Of a stretch of 64,000 bases of DNA, positions 1 to 14,200 are shown piece after piece. Under the pieces are notes generated by a model. It did not search any database, had not been told where the DNA came from, and saw only the letters and a list, made by a program, of their open reading frames with translations. Positions within the stretch are counted from its first letter, which is position 1. Every line of letters begins with the position of its first letter. The DNA comes from Bicyclus anynana (lineage: Eukaryota; Arthropoda; Insecta; Lepidoptera; Nymphalidae). Position numbers and translations under genes: made by a program. The DNA lies in the NCBI RefSeq assembly GCF_947172395.1, contig NC_069102.1, positions 10,012,442-10,076,441 of the forward strand, read 5' to 3'.

Positions 1-104
1 CTCTTGCAAGTATGTCCGCGTCCATATTAGACTGCATTGTCACTTACCATCAGGTGAGATCACAGTTAAGGACCAACTTGTCATAGAATAAAAAAAATGT
101 AAAA
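1..104 (+). repeat. SINE-A, 3' part
   Basis: This is the tail end of a tRNA-derived SINE found many times in this window (called SINE-A here). Its signature is 'cttaccatcaggtgagat' followed by 'caacttgt' and an A-rich tail. The tRNA-like head lies outside the window or is missing. Confidence 0.7.
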
Positions 105-926
105 TAGGTAGGTACCTATTAATTTCTAAGACCCAAAGAAATAGTCACAAGTCCCGGCCTTAGCTCGGAGATCTTTTTTTTCACAATCATGATGGACCTG
201 GAATCCACGGAAGATTTTCGTCACATTCAAACCATAATGTTTAGCTAAAAGTAAATTATTTTTCTGGCACTTCAAAACCTTCAAATACTTGCTTGTGTAG
301 TATATAATTAAGCGAAAAACGTGACGTCACACTACAAAATGAAAATTACATCTTGCATTTATTTATAGACAATACACAAACAATACGTGATTGTGTTAAA
401 ATGTACAAGGTGAAAACAAGACAAAGAAAGGAAAGAAAAAAATTAAATGCTTCCACGAGTAGGTTCAAAATACTTTAAAATTTTTAAATAAATTTCAAAG
501 AATTTAAATAATGATTCAATTAACTAAATTAAAATTCTAATTATTGTAAAATAATATGAATCAAACTAAATTTCTTACCTATTTAACTCCCATTTTTAAA
601 ACATTAATCAATCATGATGCGCTTATAACAAACGCTGTGAAAAGACTAATGAAAATTCGAGCAAGTCTAAACGCAGAACGGTAAAAGCTTAAAATTAGCA
701 TAAAAGCTGTTAATGGCTCAAGCTATAGGGTTGCCACTGCAGTCACAGGATATATTTTTCCTTCACAAAGGATCATCGCAAAGTCAACATCCTCTGAGTT
801 TGTTTCGTTTGCGATTTCAAAGTAAAACGTAGACGTAGCCTTACGCGTAAATTTCACATGGATTTCTAGTTTTTTTGGAGAATGGGTAGCCATATACTTT
901 GAACTTTGAGCTTATTTTTAATCTCT
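105..926. other. AT-rich flank, no gene seen
   Basis: This is AT-rich sequence upstream of the dynein gene. I see no coding region, RNA gene or clear repeat in it. Confidence 0.5.
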
Positions 927-1195
927 ACAAGTTAGCCCTTGACTACAATCTCACCTAATGGTAAGTGTAATGCAATCTAAGATAGAAGCGAGCTAACTTG
1001 TTAAAAGTAGGATGAAATCCGAAAAGAAATCCGATGGGATGAAAAATTTGACGGCCTCCGTGGCGCAGTGGTATGCGCGGTGGATTTACAAAACGGAACG
1101 TCTTTGTCGGTAGGGCAGTAAGCTACAGCCACGGCCGAAGCCTCCCACCAGCCAGACCTTGACCAATTAAGAAAACCTCAATCGACCCAATCGGA
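927..1195. repeat. Chimeric SINE-A: minus-strand body interrupted by a plus-strand tRNA head
   Basis: Positions 927-1033 and about 1099-1190 read as a reverse-strand SINE-A, with the 3' motif 'gactacaatctcacctaatgg' near 940 and the body motif 'ccacggccgaagcctcccac' near 1132. Between them, 1050-1098 is a forward-strand SINE-A tRNA head ('ggcctccgtggcgcagtgg', then 'ggtggatttacaaaac'). The two pieces point in opposite directions. Confidence 0.6.
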
Positions 1196-1360
1196 GTAGG
1201 CGTGCAGTGGCAACCCTGGCTGTAGCAGCGGTGCCGTGCTGTCTTGTGCTAGCTAACGCCAGACACGGGGACTAATTAGAATTTGGTGACACGCCCAGCG
1301 GGGCGGAGTAATTTACAAACTTAGTACGATCAGCATAAGTATATTATTAAAAATACGTAT

Positions 1361-1722
1361 ATTTTTTTATTAATCCATACTTATACGTTGTATAAATGTG
1401 AAAGTTATACTGTCTGTCACCTTTTCACGACTAAACGGCTGAACCGATCGATACGATAAATGGGTCTTTAGAGCAGAACATAAGCTTTTTTCATCCCTAA
1501 AATAAAAAGAGAAGAGGGTCGAAAGTTTGTTTGTAAAATCGTCCATTTTTAGAGTTACAGTTTTAAATATTTGTTCATAAATCATAAAAAAAAATACGAA
1601 ATATAGTGTAATTTAAGAACTTTTAAAATTCAACTCCTAAAATGGTGAAATAGGGGTTAGTAAGTTTACATTGATTTCCACGCAGACGAAGTCGCGGGCG
1701 TTCGCGCGATAGTAGTATAGAA
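1361..1722 (+). repeat. Interspersed repeat ending in 'cgaagtcgcgggcg'
   Basis: It starts in an AT-rich tract, passes 'gtctgtcaccttttcacgac' and 'ggctgaaccgat', and ends at 'acgcagacgaagtcgcgggc'. The same layout recurs at 16285, 49493, 51400, 61250 and, as the end only, at 48093 and 63700. The family is common in lepidopteran genomes. I cannot assign its class from sequence alone. Confidence 0.6.
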
Positions 1723-2256
1723 TAATATTTAGGACATTACTGGTGAGAAAATTAAAAAAACAGGAAGAATGAGGATTCAGGGAGATGAACATTAAAAAAT
1801 AACGATGCCTTACAAAAATAAAAACATGATGAAAAACCTGTCTCACGTAGGCAGAGTTGCACTAAAAAATTCTCAAATAAAAATCACAACAATATAAATA
1901 AATTCGTTGGCAAATAATTTTAATTAAGTTTCATCAACCCGCGAAGATTTTAAGAATAAAATTAAATAAAAACAAAAAAAAACATGAAAAATTGCACAAT
2001 TGCTATGTTATGGGTAAATAATGTAATAATTAAACAACTGACCATTAAAATGTAGGTAATTATTGTTTTTTCTGTCCGTATCTGTTTTTGCACTAATGCG
2101 ATTTTAAATCAATGCAATGCAGTTTACACCTTACTCCGTACCTAGAAATATGCTTTAGCGAAAAAGCACTGCAGTAACTTAGCACCCCTAAGCAGTGTTG
2201 AGCTTTTAAGATTAAGATTTTTTATAAACAAAAATAATTAACTTCTTCAACGTAAT
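1723..2256. other. Upstream region and 5' flank of the dynein gene
   Basis: This is AT-rich sequence up to the initiator ATG at 2257. No clear core promoter motif stands out. Confidence 0.4.
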
Positions 2257-5200
2257 ATGTCATCTGCCTCGTCCTCAGATTGTGAAGACGTAAGTACCTC
2301 TCAACCCCAGTAGGATTTTGCGTGCTTATAACCAAATTAAAAATGTACAAACTAAAAGCGTCTAAGCGCACGCCAACGAAATGTTAATCATTTGTTTACG
2401 CTTGCTTTCGCTTAACTAAAAATGTCCTTAATATTTATAGCCCCGTGACATGATCATGCCCAATAAAGGCCGAAACATAAAACAATATGCAAATAGAATT
2501 ATCAGCAATAAACAGGAGAACCAGTTAGTAAACGTAAACCAAGTAGTCCTTGATTTGGCATGGTCTAGTGAACTTGTGTGTTTGTTGAATTAAAAAAAAA
2601 AATCAAAATGTTAAAGGCTATGATAAAACGTGCTTTGAAAAAAGATGAAGAACCAGCGTCTGTTGTTATAGCGAAAACTTTCCTGCGTTTAGATGTAGGC
2701 ACGTTTGATCATGCTTTCGATGTTGTTGGTGTTTTAATAGAAAAAATTAACACTTATTTTGCTTAGCAGAAAGACACTGCTACTAAGTCGCGAGGCAATC
2801 TCCAGGATGAGGAGGGTTTAGATTGGCTGAAGCCACGTACACTTTTAGTTCCTGATGACCAAGAAGATGTTCCAGACGCGGTAAAATGTTTAGTTATTGT
2901 TACTACGTTTATCAGACTGACTTGAAAAGGACAAAGGACACATTCTAATCAGATTTGGCCATACAATTCGCATACAATAACCATACATAGGTATTGGATA
3001 GAAGCAGGCGTTACTTTGCGGAAGTTCATCATGATTAATGATTTATTTATTTTGCTCTCATCCGCGAAAAGTCTTTGCAATTGCACGTTGTAGAGTCAAC
3101 ATCTCCTGAGGATGCTCCGGTTTCGGGGTGAAACGTACGTAGAGAGTATTTTGTCGGACCTGGGTGACGTTGTCGCATAGGTTCGTCGACTTTTCGCGGA
3201 TGATGGCAAAATAAATAAATCATTATATAATACATATGTATTTTAATATTTATGGTCATTATACGCGAATAATTCTACTGGTCAATAAATTGTCGACAAT
3301 CAACATTGTCTTATTGAGATATCGTAACGTACCAGCTTTAATTTCATGAATTGAATCATTACGGCAACTGTTGATGACCAAGTGGCGCAGAGGGTAGTGT
3401 CTCTGACTTCTGCATTTAACCCTAGATAGCTAACGTTCGGACATACCCTGTTTAAGCTAACCATCCGTCGAAACGACGGGTATATAAAAACCGTGTTTTT
3501 CACCAAAAATATTAACATAAACATTTTTTTTGTTTTAAGGTAAATAAAATCATAGTATTTAAATGAAATTTTATTTATTTGTTTTTATATTTTAATAAAC
3601 TAAGTAACCCAACTTTAACGAAAATGAGATGTCTAGAAAAATTATAAATTTTTGTTACTTTCAACTCTGGCATGCAAAATCAATTACAAAGAGTATATTT
3701 TTTTTTTGTTGTATGGCACTAAAGACATAATAACCTAATAGCACAATAAAAAATATTTTATTTTTCATAAGCGCATGTAACACAAAACTCAATTTTATGT
3801 TCGTCACATATCGATACTTCACAATAACGATTGGTAATACGTTTTTTCTTGTAGTACTTCCCACACGATTTCCGTTTGCGTTTTTCTCCTCCAGAGGAAG
3901 TCGATGGTTCACTCTCTTCATGTTCTGGTCCCCGGACAGAAGCCTGACCTGATAGACCTGGTGACAGCTGCTAAATTAATGGACGGTTGTGCTGATAGCA
4001 GGCTCACTAATTTAATCTTTCACCTGCATTAGCATCAGGGCTTTGATTAACCATGGCTCTGCAAGTTGAAAATATATAGTCTTCATGTAGCTTCCGCGAG
4101 GATTTACTGGTGGTGGTATGATGGAAGTCTGCCGTTTAGCGGTAGCCCAGACATTTCGACTTTACCTCGTACGTTTCTTTGAGGCAGTTGGATGATATTG
4201 CTGCGTGTGGTTTCTGGAGTCACACTGGGTTGTATAGTTAAGGACAAGACGTCTCAAGGTGTAACCCAAGAAACTCTACATGAGTTTCTTCGGAATAAAA
4301 TGGTTCATAGTTTTCACCACTTTGGACAATGATTTCTTCCACAAAATCTTCCATTTCACTTGCAGAAGCATCGTGAAGGTTACCAGAATGCTCTCGGTTT
4401 TTGAGGTTCAATATAGTATCTTCATTTAACAAAGACATTAAGAAAATCTCTAACAAACACGCCTCTACTCAAAAATTTAACGAACAGTCAAACAAAAAAA
4501 AAACAACGTTAAAGCTAATCATCCGTCGAAACGACGGGCAAAACTCAAGTATCTTGATAAGTATAACACTTACCTGCCCGACCCATACACTACCGCGGGG
4601 ACCTCGCTGGCAACAGAGTTGGCTAGCCGAGATGAAACATTTTGGTGTACTGTTAGAAAATGACAGCGATATTTCTATGCGGTGCCCGTCGAATCGACGG
4701 AGGTTAGCTATCTAGGGTAGATCGACGGTAGACGGGAAAATATGACAATCCCCACAATAATGCAATAATTGTGGGGATAGTAATAATGCCCATAAGTTCG
4801 TAAACTCTATACCTCCTCTCTTTCTCTCTCTCTAGTCCTTAATCTATCTGTTCCACTCCATTTTATATCTGAACGGCAAAGTTGTAAAGGAGATGGTCCA
4901 TTTCAGGTCCACTCTTGTACCCCGTATCATTAAAATTTAAAACACAAGGATTTTATTGAAATTTATTAAAGTGAATAAATCTAACTAAATAGTGCCCATA
5001 GTCCTTTATAAATTCAATATGATTTTATGAACATAGAATTTTAACAATTACATTTCTATAGGATCTGGAAGAAGAAATTGGTCGCATTCTAACGACCATC
5101 AACCCACAATGGGTCGCAGATGAGGTTGCCTATCATTACGGACAAGCCAAATTCGTTGTGAAACCCAAACCAACTTTTGGAAAAGCATATCCTCTATACG

Positions 5201-8200
5201 TCTACCAAGGAACTGCTATACGGAAGGATTCTGATGAAGCAAAAGCCCAAATAGCAGCTGGCTACGGTAACCTAAGGCCTTATTCGCACGAGAAATTTTT
5301 AGCAGATGTTAAAAAATCATTCAAATATAATATAAAGTAAAATGAAGGTCTATTTCCAACGCGCAAAATTAAAAATGCAACACTGCTCGAAAAAAAACGT
5401 TGTGTTTTTAAGACGCTGGCGTGTGAACATATACTTGGGATTGTATTTGTTTTATTTGAACGCTTTTTTAACGTCCGTTAAAAAAACTGGCTAAGGCCTC
5501 ATTTGCAAGAGTTTTTTTGGCAGCGTTTTTAAAACATGACGCTTGTTTTTAGAGTAGTGTTGCATTTTCAATTTGTTGGAAATAGGCCATGAATTAAATT
5601 TTTATTTATTTTTATTTTTATTTTTATTTCTTAGGGATAGTTAACATTTACATATTATTTCTTAAATCTAAAAGTAAACGTAAAAATAGTTTAAACATGT
5701 AAACAACAATACTATCCACGAATACACATACGAAAATAATGGCGTCACAAAATACACAAACAAATCAATTACAAGAAAAAAAAAACAAACAAACATAAAT
5801 CTATATAAAAAAGAGAGAATTATAACAATAATAATTAAAAATACAACGAAACACAAACAGGTAAGAAAAAAAAATGTTAAATTAAGAACGTTATAAAAGC
5901 GCCAACGCTGGGTTTTAACGTATCGCTTTTTTTAACACTCGTGTTAATGAGGCTTAATTATACTGACAGGCGTCTGACTCTAAATACCTAGGTACTTAAA
6001 TAGTATTGGTACGGTACCTTTACCAGCAGTAGAATAGGATTAATTATTATCTAGCGTGCTATGGATCATTATAGATAACATAGCTTTACTTTATATATTT
6101 CAGGTCATCATGGTTCATTTGAAGAAACATTTATTTTTTTATTGTTTTATTAAAATGAAATTAGTTTATTTTTGTATTCAATGATTCAGGGACGAATAGA
6201 ATACAAGGCCGTAGAGGTTTTGTGGGTATTGTACATAATATACTTAGAGTACTTTTATTCAGGTAAAGTTGGGTTTGATGACGCTGGGCCCAAAAGAGCT
6301 AAGGTCAAAAAGTCTACTACTGAAATGGAGGAAGAAGAAGAGCCTGAAGCTGAACCTCCACCACAGGAAGAAGTTAAAGAGGGTAATATATTTTTCACTT
6401 ATCTTGCGATTGTTTAACAATCTACTATTGCAATACCTCCTTAAAAAAGACTTGTATGATATTAAAATAACATGTTAATTATGAGCTTAATGAAATTCTG
6501 TACGTTCTAAGAGGAGGCACCTGATGAAGAAAAGGCCAAAGAAGAGGGTGGCGAAGACCAAGAAGGAGGTCAGGCTGATGCTGCGGCTGATGAAGAAACA
6601 GAAGCTGTTGCTGATGAAGGAGCCGCAGAGGAACAAGTACCTGAGGATGGTAAATAAATTTTGTTGGTTTGTTTAATTGTTTAATTTTCGCTAGTCTGAA
6701 TCTTTTGCAAACCAGTTTTATGAATTTTGATTTTTAAACGATATTAATAGTATCGTCTGTTCATGCTACATTTCTTTAAACAATAATAATGGGATAAGTA
6801 ACAAAATTATAAATACAAAAATTTTATATCTCTGATCAATACAAAATTGAACAGTTGAATCACTGAATAGAATTGAAAGTATTTCTGATTAATCAACTGA
6901 GAATACTTGCCGGCAGACATATATTGCATATTATGTTGTCTAACATAGCGTTCAAAAAGGGGTGTACCTATCTCTGATTTAATGAAAATTTGATACCTTA
7001 CTAATATAATAATTGTTTCTATAGCAGGTGAAGCTGGTGAAACACACGTAGAAGAAGTTCTCGAGATAAAACCGCGAGTTAAAAAGCTTGCCAATCAGTT
7101 CAACTTCTGCGAAAGAGCCGCATTAACTTACAATTTCCCTAGAAGGGTAAGTCCGAACCATGGTTTATTAGCTTTAAGTTTAGGATAACCACACATTTTT
7201 CTCTATTTACTAAATATTTTAGTCTGTCGACACACAAACGGTTCCACCGCCACGGGCAAATTATGGTGCTACCTGCCTTCAGAGTATAATATTTGATTTC
7301 TATCAAGAAGATTACGCTAGAAAACAGCGTGAAAAAGAAGAAGAAAAACCAAAAAGGGTAATTAGAAATTACAGATAATATCCTTACATGCAAATAAACT
7401 TTGAATATAAAAATTATGAATGTATTTTTTGCAGTTGCGTAAGAAAACAGCTAAGCATGTCAAATCGGCACAACAAATTCACGATGAGCAACTTGCTCAA
7501 CGTATCCGTGAAGCGTGGACGATTCTCGAAAGATTGGTCAATCAAAATATTTACGATGAGATTGGTAAGAAAGATACCTACTTACATGAGTTTTCTTGGG
7601 ATATATATTTGGGGGCTCTATTTTAAATTGAAAAAATGTTTTACAAGCTAATTTAAACCAGTGATCTATACTTGTTTTCAAAATCTTATCTTATTTATAA
7701 GATTCTGTTTGTCGCCGATAGGTTGAACCTTATTTGTTGCTTGCATAACAGTACTAGCCAATGGGGTGAAGTTGTCAAGTTGTATTAAAGTCAAAGCGAA
7801 ACTTGATTGGGTTAGTGACTTAGATACTAGGCATTGAATATTAAAGTAATACTACATTCTACTCCTACAACAACATAATTACCTATACTTTTCCCATAGC
7901 AATTCATAATGACTGTTATGTTGTCCATCAGCACAAGATTACAGATATTGGGACGATCCATCCGACGAGTTTCGTGAGGGCATGGGATCGTTGCTGCCAC
8001 TGTGGAAGTTTCAGTTTGAACCCATGCGTAGTCATGCTGTTTGTGACGTGCAGTGGAATCCTCATTACCAGGATTTGTTCGCAGTTGCCTATGGTTCTTG
8101 TGAGTAATTTTATTCTCAAATTTTTATATCAGCTGAAATTTCAGTTACGTGCATTTAATGAATTAATATCACGTGTCTCAAAAGTTGAAGTAAAAAACAT

Positions 8201-11200
8201 CATGAGTAAACCTGCATACCTGACAATTAATTTTTTAATCCTCTGCGTGTGTCAAGTCTGCCAATCCGCGGTTGGTCAGCGTGGTGGACTTTAAGCCTAA
8301 CCGCTATCATTATGAGAGGTGACTCGAGCTCAGCAGTGAGCCGAATATGTGTTGATAATGACGACATCAAGATCCTTATAGACTAAGGAACTGCTATAGC
8401 TAGACTTACCTCATTTTATGGCTGAATTTTGAAGCTAAATGTCCGTCAGCCTATCCTCCTACTTCAGGTACCTAAGTTCGATATCCAATTACAGAGTTTT
8501 GACTGACGTCCAAGTATAAAGCGTATTTTTTTTTAATATTTTCTTCGTCATAAATAATGTCCACAGTCACTATTCACTTAGCTTCGCGGCAACCTTAAAA
8601 AAAACACCGTTAAAATTCAAACTCTGAGGTGCTCTGTGGCGAAGAGTTGCCACAATTCACGAAGCTACGGGTCTGGCGACTGGTGACATGATTTATCATG
8701 ATTTCCTGTAGATAATATCAAAAAAATACATTTTACAATTGGGGATCAGGACCCTCGGAACCAGCTTCCAAACCCAGTATCAAAGAAAGCACAGTCCAAA
8801 CTTGAAACTCCATAATAAATACTACCGTTCTAGGGCTGATAAATTTTGGCCCTTCACAAAATGTTATTTAAAATGGCTTCTGATGGTCCATATTATTAGA
8901 AGCAAATAACAATGTTCTCTATTTGGTTTTCAGTGGATTTTACTCAACAGCAAAAAGAAGGATGTCTATGCCTCTACAGTATCAAGAATCCCGCGTTCCC
9001 AGAGTACTCCGTGATTACTGATTCCCCTATCATATGTCTGGATGTTTATAAAGAAACACCTTATCTTATTTGCATTGGTATGATTTATACTTCTTACTCT
9101 CTTCGGCAATGATTACTTTGAAAGCCTTGAAAATAATCAAACCTTTTGTCAAATCAAACTTGCGTGTCAAATAATTCGATAGTCTGCAGCTTTGTAAAAC
9201 CTTACTCAATGAAGAAGTCAAGTTGATAAACATGCTTGGTCGATTCCAATGCCCTGTTAAGGCTTCTTTTTCATTTACGTTTCCGTTTCAGGTCGCTATG
9301 ATGGCAATGTATGCGTATACAATGCACAATTAACATTGGAATCTTCATATCAATACAAGTCTGATTCTGTGAGGGATAAACACAGCAATATTGTATGGGA
9401 AGTGAGTATTCATTAAATCAGACAGTGTTAGTGAAAAGACGGTAATTAGATTGTTTGATACAACCCTGAAAAAGCATTGTACCAACATTGTGCTGCATGA
9501 ACCAAGGAAAGGCGCTGATTTCCATAAGTATGACATTGCAAGTGGGTGGTAAATGTCACCTTTAGATTGTGAGATTATAAGTTTGCTCCATTCTATAGTA
9601 TTTGTATACTTAGTTTCTGATGTATTTTGCCGAGAAACGTATGTTTTCTAATATTTTTGCTCCAGATTAAATGGGGTGCACGTATGATCGATGGCGAGGC
9701 ATCGTTCTTTTCAATATCTGGAGACGGTCGCGTGGTGCAATGGGCAGTGATGCCGGGAGAGCTGCAGGCCACGACTATTATCACGCTTCACTCCAGTGTG
9801 CCACCCATCCCTGGCCCGGATGGCACTTTGCTCACTGTTAACAGTATGTTAAACTTTGCTTACGATAGATGGCGCTTACAGTACCAGTATATTGCGCTAT
9901 GGTGTTTTATTTACATTTGTTTTATAAAGAACTAATTTTTTACCAAACATATTAACAAACTTATTAAAGTCGTCGCTCGGGTATCCCTCGACGACATATT
10001 CTTAGAAACTGGCTAAAATAAAAGTACACCAGCTGGCCTATCCATTTATTTGGTCTTTATTATCAAGCTATTAAAATAAACAATGGGTTCCTGGGTTCGA
10101 TCCCCGGCTGGGCAGATTGAGATTTTCTTAATTTGTTCATGTCTGGCTGGTGGGAGGCTTCGGCCGTGGCTAGTTACCACCCTACCGGCAAAGACGTACC
10201 GCCAAGCGATTTAGCGTTCCGGTACGATGCCGTGTAGAAACCGAAAGGGGTGTGGAATTTCATCCTCCTCCTAACAATTTAGTCCGCTTCCATCTTAGAC
10301 TGCATCATCACTTATCATCAGGTGAGATTGTAGTCAAGGGCTAACTTGTTACATATATAAAAAAAAAAACAACAACAACAACAAATCAATTGACAAAATC
10401 TCATCTACATACTTTATGATATCCACCAGTAAGCACCGGATGACATTTGTATTTTGTATCATAGTATCGAGATCATAGATGACAATTTGTACTTACATTG
10501 ATTTGTTGTTTATTCTATTAGGTTGATAATGAAGACCAAAATAGGAAATAGGCCAGTAGGTTCAGAACGTAAAATAATATACAATTAGTAATACTTTAGT
10601 ATTTTTTATTGTATTTTGTGATTCAAATGTGATTGATGTGATCAAAATTAGAATAGAAATAGTTCTATTCCAATTTTGATTCTGATTTTTAATTCTGATT
10701 AAGATTTTGATATTATATTTAGTTCTATTCATTAATCTGTATTTTTTGTGAGACGCACTTCGGTGTTACTACCTAACTCAACAGGCATTCTACAGTGTAA
10801 ATGAGTATTTAAGTTAATATTATTGTTATTTTCATACATATTTTAATTGTAAAGATGTAAATTTTAAATGGTGAAATTGTCATTTGAATCATTAAATACT
10901 TAATAAATAATTTGCATGCCAAATTGGCAAGATACATTTACCATCTAGGTACATCTACCGACCACTTGTATAAATAATGCATGTATCTGCAAAGAAATAA
11001 ATTGATTGATTGATTGATTGATTGATTGTGTTTCTAGAGGTACTTAAATTTTGGTCTTACTTGTACCAAGAGATCTACCATAAGGCTCAGTCAGTATAGT
11101 ATAGCACAGTATGAATACATTAATAATAACCGTCATTTATGTTTGTTTGTTTGTCCACTTTGCAAAGGCTGCGGCAGCTGTATCTGCTTCCACCCGGAGA

Positions 11201-14200
11201 AGGCGGACATCTTCATGGTGGGCACGGAGGACGGGATGATTCACACGTGCTCGCTCAAGTACAACCGGAACTACGTGCGCTCCGTGCAGGGCCACCACAT
11301 GCCCGTGTACAGGATACATTACAACAACTACAACAACACCATCTACGCGTCTTGCTCTGGTGACTGGCGGGTGAAGATTTGGGAGGACGGACGAGAGTTA
11401 GTATACATGCCAATGGTCATCATTATCAAATTTAACAGCCTTGCTATATAGCTACGCGTCCTCTTCTTATAACCTATGGGAGTAGGGATATAAGAGTGAG
11501 ACGAACAACACTGCTCCAGTAGTAGGCGAGCTTAAATAATCTTCTATCTTTCTCTTTCTATAGTATTGTGTTAGACAGGGAGAGATAGAGAAGAATTCGA
11601 AACTCGCACTTGCGAGTTATAGAAAACAACGTTACATAGCCCTCTAGAATTCACCATCAGCCTGTTTTAACAAGCTAACTACATATCCAGTCCACTTTTT
11701 ATTGAAGTTGGAATATGGAGCTAATATTTGATTATGTAACAACTATTTTCATCATTATCAGAATATTTTCCAGGCATCCCTACTTATAATCGAGGGTATA
11801 TGGATTAACTATATCGTTAGTCGCGTTACCCGCTTTGTAGTACATCGGACACATCTTGACCATAATCTCACCTAATGGTAAGTGATAATTCAGTCTTAGA
11901 CGGAAGCGGGCTAACTAGTTAGGAGTAGGATGAAAATCCACAACCATTTCAGTGGCTACGCGTCATCCTACCTTGACTTGAACCAATTAAGAAAACCTCA
12001 ATCAGCCCAGCCGTGGATCGAATTGTAAATAATTGTAAATCCACTGCACATACCATTGCTAAAGACAAACATTGCCAGGAAAGATGGAGACAATTTGGCA
12101 AAATTAGTTGTTACTGGCAAGACGGAAAGAAAAAAAAAACATCTTGAGGAATATGATCAGAGACGGTGGTCACGACCCTCACACATGAGGTAGAACTATC
12201 ACGTAGGAGGGACCCACTCTGTATGGATGTCTGTATGTCTATGGAGTAAGTACTTACCTATGTTCTCCAGCTCGCAGGGCTGAATAACACCACCGACTTT
12301 CCAACTCTGGGCTGAGATTAGCTCACTGAAATAAGCTGAATATTTCGTAAAAATGACGTCATTACTACATGTTTTTGTTCTAGCGAGCCGCTGTTCATGT
12401 TTGAATTGGGATCACCAGTCGGCGACGTGAAGTGGGCGCCTTACTCCAGCACAGTGTTCGCCGCCTGCACAGCTGATGGAAAGGTATAGGCGGATGCAAT
12501 CTTTATGACGTTTCCGAACTTTGTACGTAAGCTGCGTAATACAAGATTCTAGGTATCATCGGTTACGTAGTGGCGCGGCCACAGGGCTTCACCCTGTGCG
12601 CGCCTACTACCCACACGAAGTCCCCTCACGCGTCTTGATTTTAGGGTACTTTTTGTATGACTTGCGCAGGGATACCCGCACCCTATTTCGGAAACGTCAT
12701 AAAGATTGCATCCGACTTTAGCACTAATTACTCCGATCAAACTAGAAATTTAAAAAAAAAATCATAATCAAAATTCATATATTTCAAGTAGGCTTTGTTT
12801 TCTTTTGAAACGTTAAGGTTGACTATTTGTAATGATATCACCGGTTCTGAAAGCAGGCGTTTATATTATCAGGTAACTGTAAGGTATTTACTTACTTTAT
12901 ATATTTATTTACTTACCTTAAAACACAGATTAATTAATAATATACAGATGGAGCGTACAGTACACGACGATGTCGTACTCATCACAAATACAAAATTCAA
13001 AAACGAATACATTCTCGAGTCAGTACTATACGAACCGTCGCAACAGTAATTTTCAATATTATTCAAGAAAAATGGCGTCTTATGTTTTTAAATGTTTTAA
13101 AAACTGTTCTCAAAAACTAACGAAATAAAATGGAGTATTTTTTATTTGTTATTATTGATTATTATATTAATTTACGTAATTGTTGTTAGTGTTAAGTTTT
13201 GAAATACAAATTATGAAAAAAAGTTTGTATACGCGTATGTCAAAGAGACACGTGACTTTTGTTTTTTTTTATTGGTTCACCGGCTTCAGCACGCAGTTTA
13301 TAAAGACTCACTCTGGTTACTTTGTGCCTTAACATTACTGACATGTTTATGAGCTATGAAACGCCTAACATTACCTATACAAACACACACACATAGGTAT
13401 GTACCTACTATACAAACACACACTATTAACTATTAAGTACCTTTATCAACATAGGTATGTACCTAACCTACGTATTCGTATCTCCCCTAGTTTCATCTAC
13501 TCAAAGAGCCCCTTTGAAAGCAATATTATCGCCGTTGATTTGCAAATATCATTTCCCCTTCCTATTGAACAAGCAATGCAATCTGTTCTGATTGCATGAT
13601 TCTGTCGATAGATTATACACTTATATACCGTCTATTGACACAATCATGTTGTTGATTCTGATTAATAATTTTTGGATGGTAGGAGGCTTCGGCCGTGACT
13701 AGCTAGTTACCACCCCACTAGCAAAGACGTACCGCCAAGTGTTTTAGCGTTCCGGTGCGACGTCGTGTAGATACCAAAAGGTGTGTGGATTTTCATCCTC
13801 CTCTTAACGAGTTAGCCCGCTTCTATCTTAGATTGCATCATCACTTATGGTGAGATTGAAGTCAATAATAAACAAACTTGTAAAAAATTTTAAAAAATAT
13901 TTTAGTTAGAAAGTTTGTAAGCAACTAACTACCTAACCGATAACTAAACCAAAATAAATTATAAATCCTATAACGATTATCTCATAAAATACCTGCAAAT
14001 TCCCACGGCCACGAACAAAAAAAACCGGCGCCACAATTACTGACTCTATCTATTATTTCGACTGAGTCTATCTGTATGTAATTTTCTAATTCTATTTGAC
14101 AAATTCTAACTGTCGATATTATCAAGTTGTCTAACACCCCTACTCTACAACAACAACCCACTAACTTTTCTCGACAATTGGGCTGACGTCATAATGAATT

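Noticed and set aside
2608..2766. Open frame beginning MLKAMIKRALKK just before dynein exon 2
   Set aside because: It lies in intron 1, ends exactly at the exon 2 acceptor, and is not needed for phase. No homology recognised; most likely chance or an old repeat.
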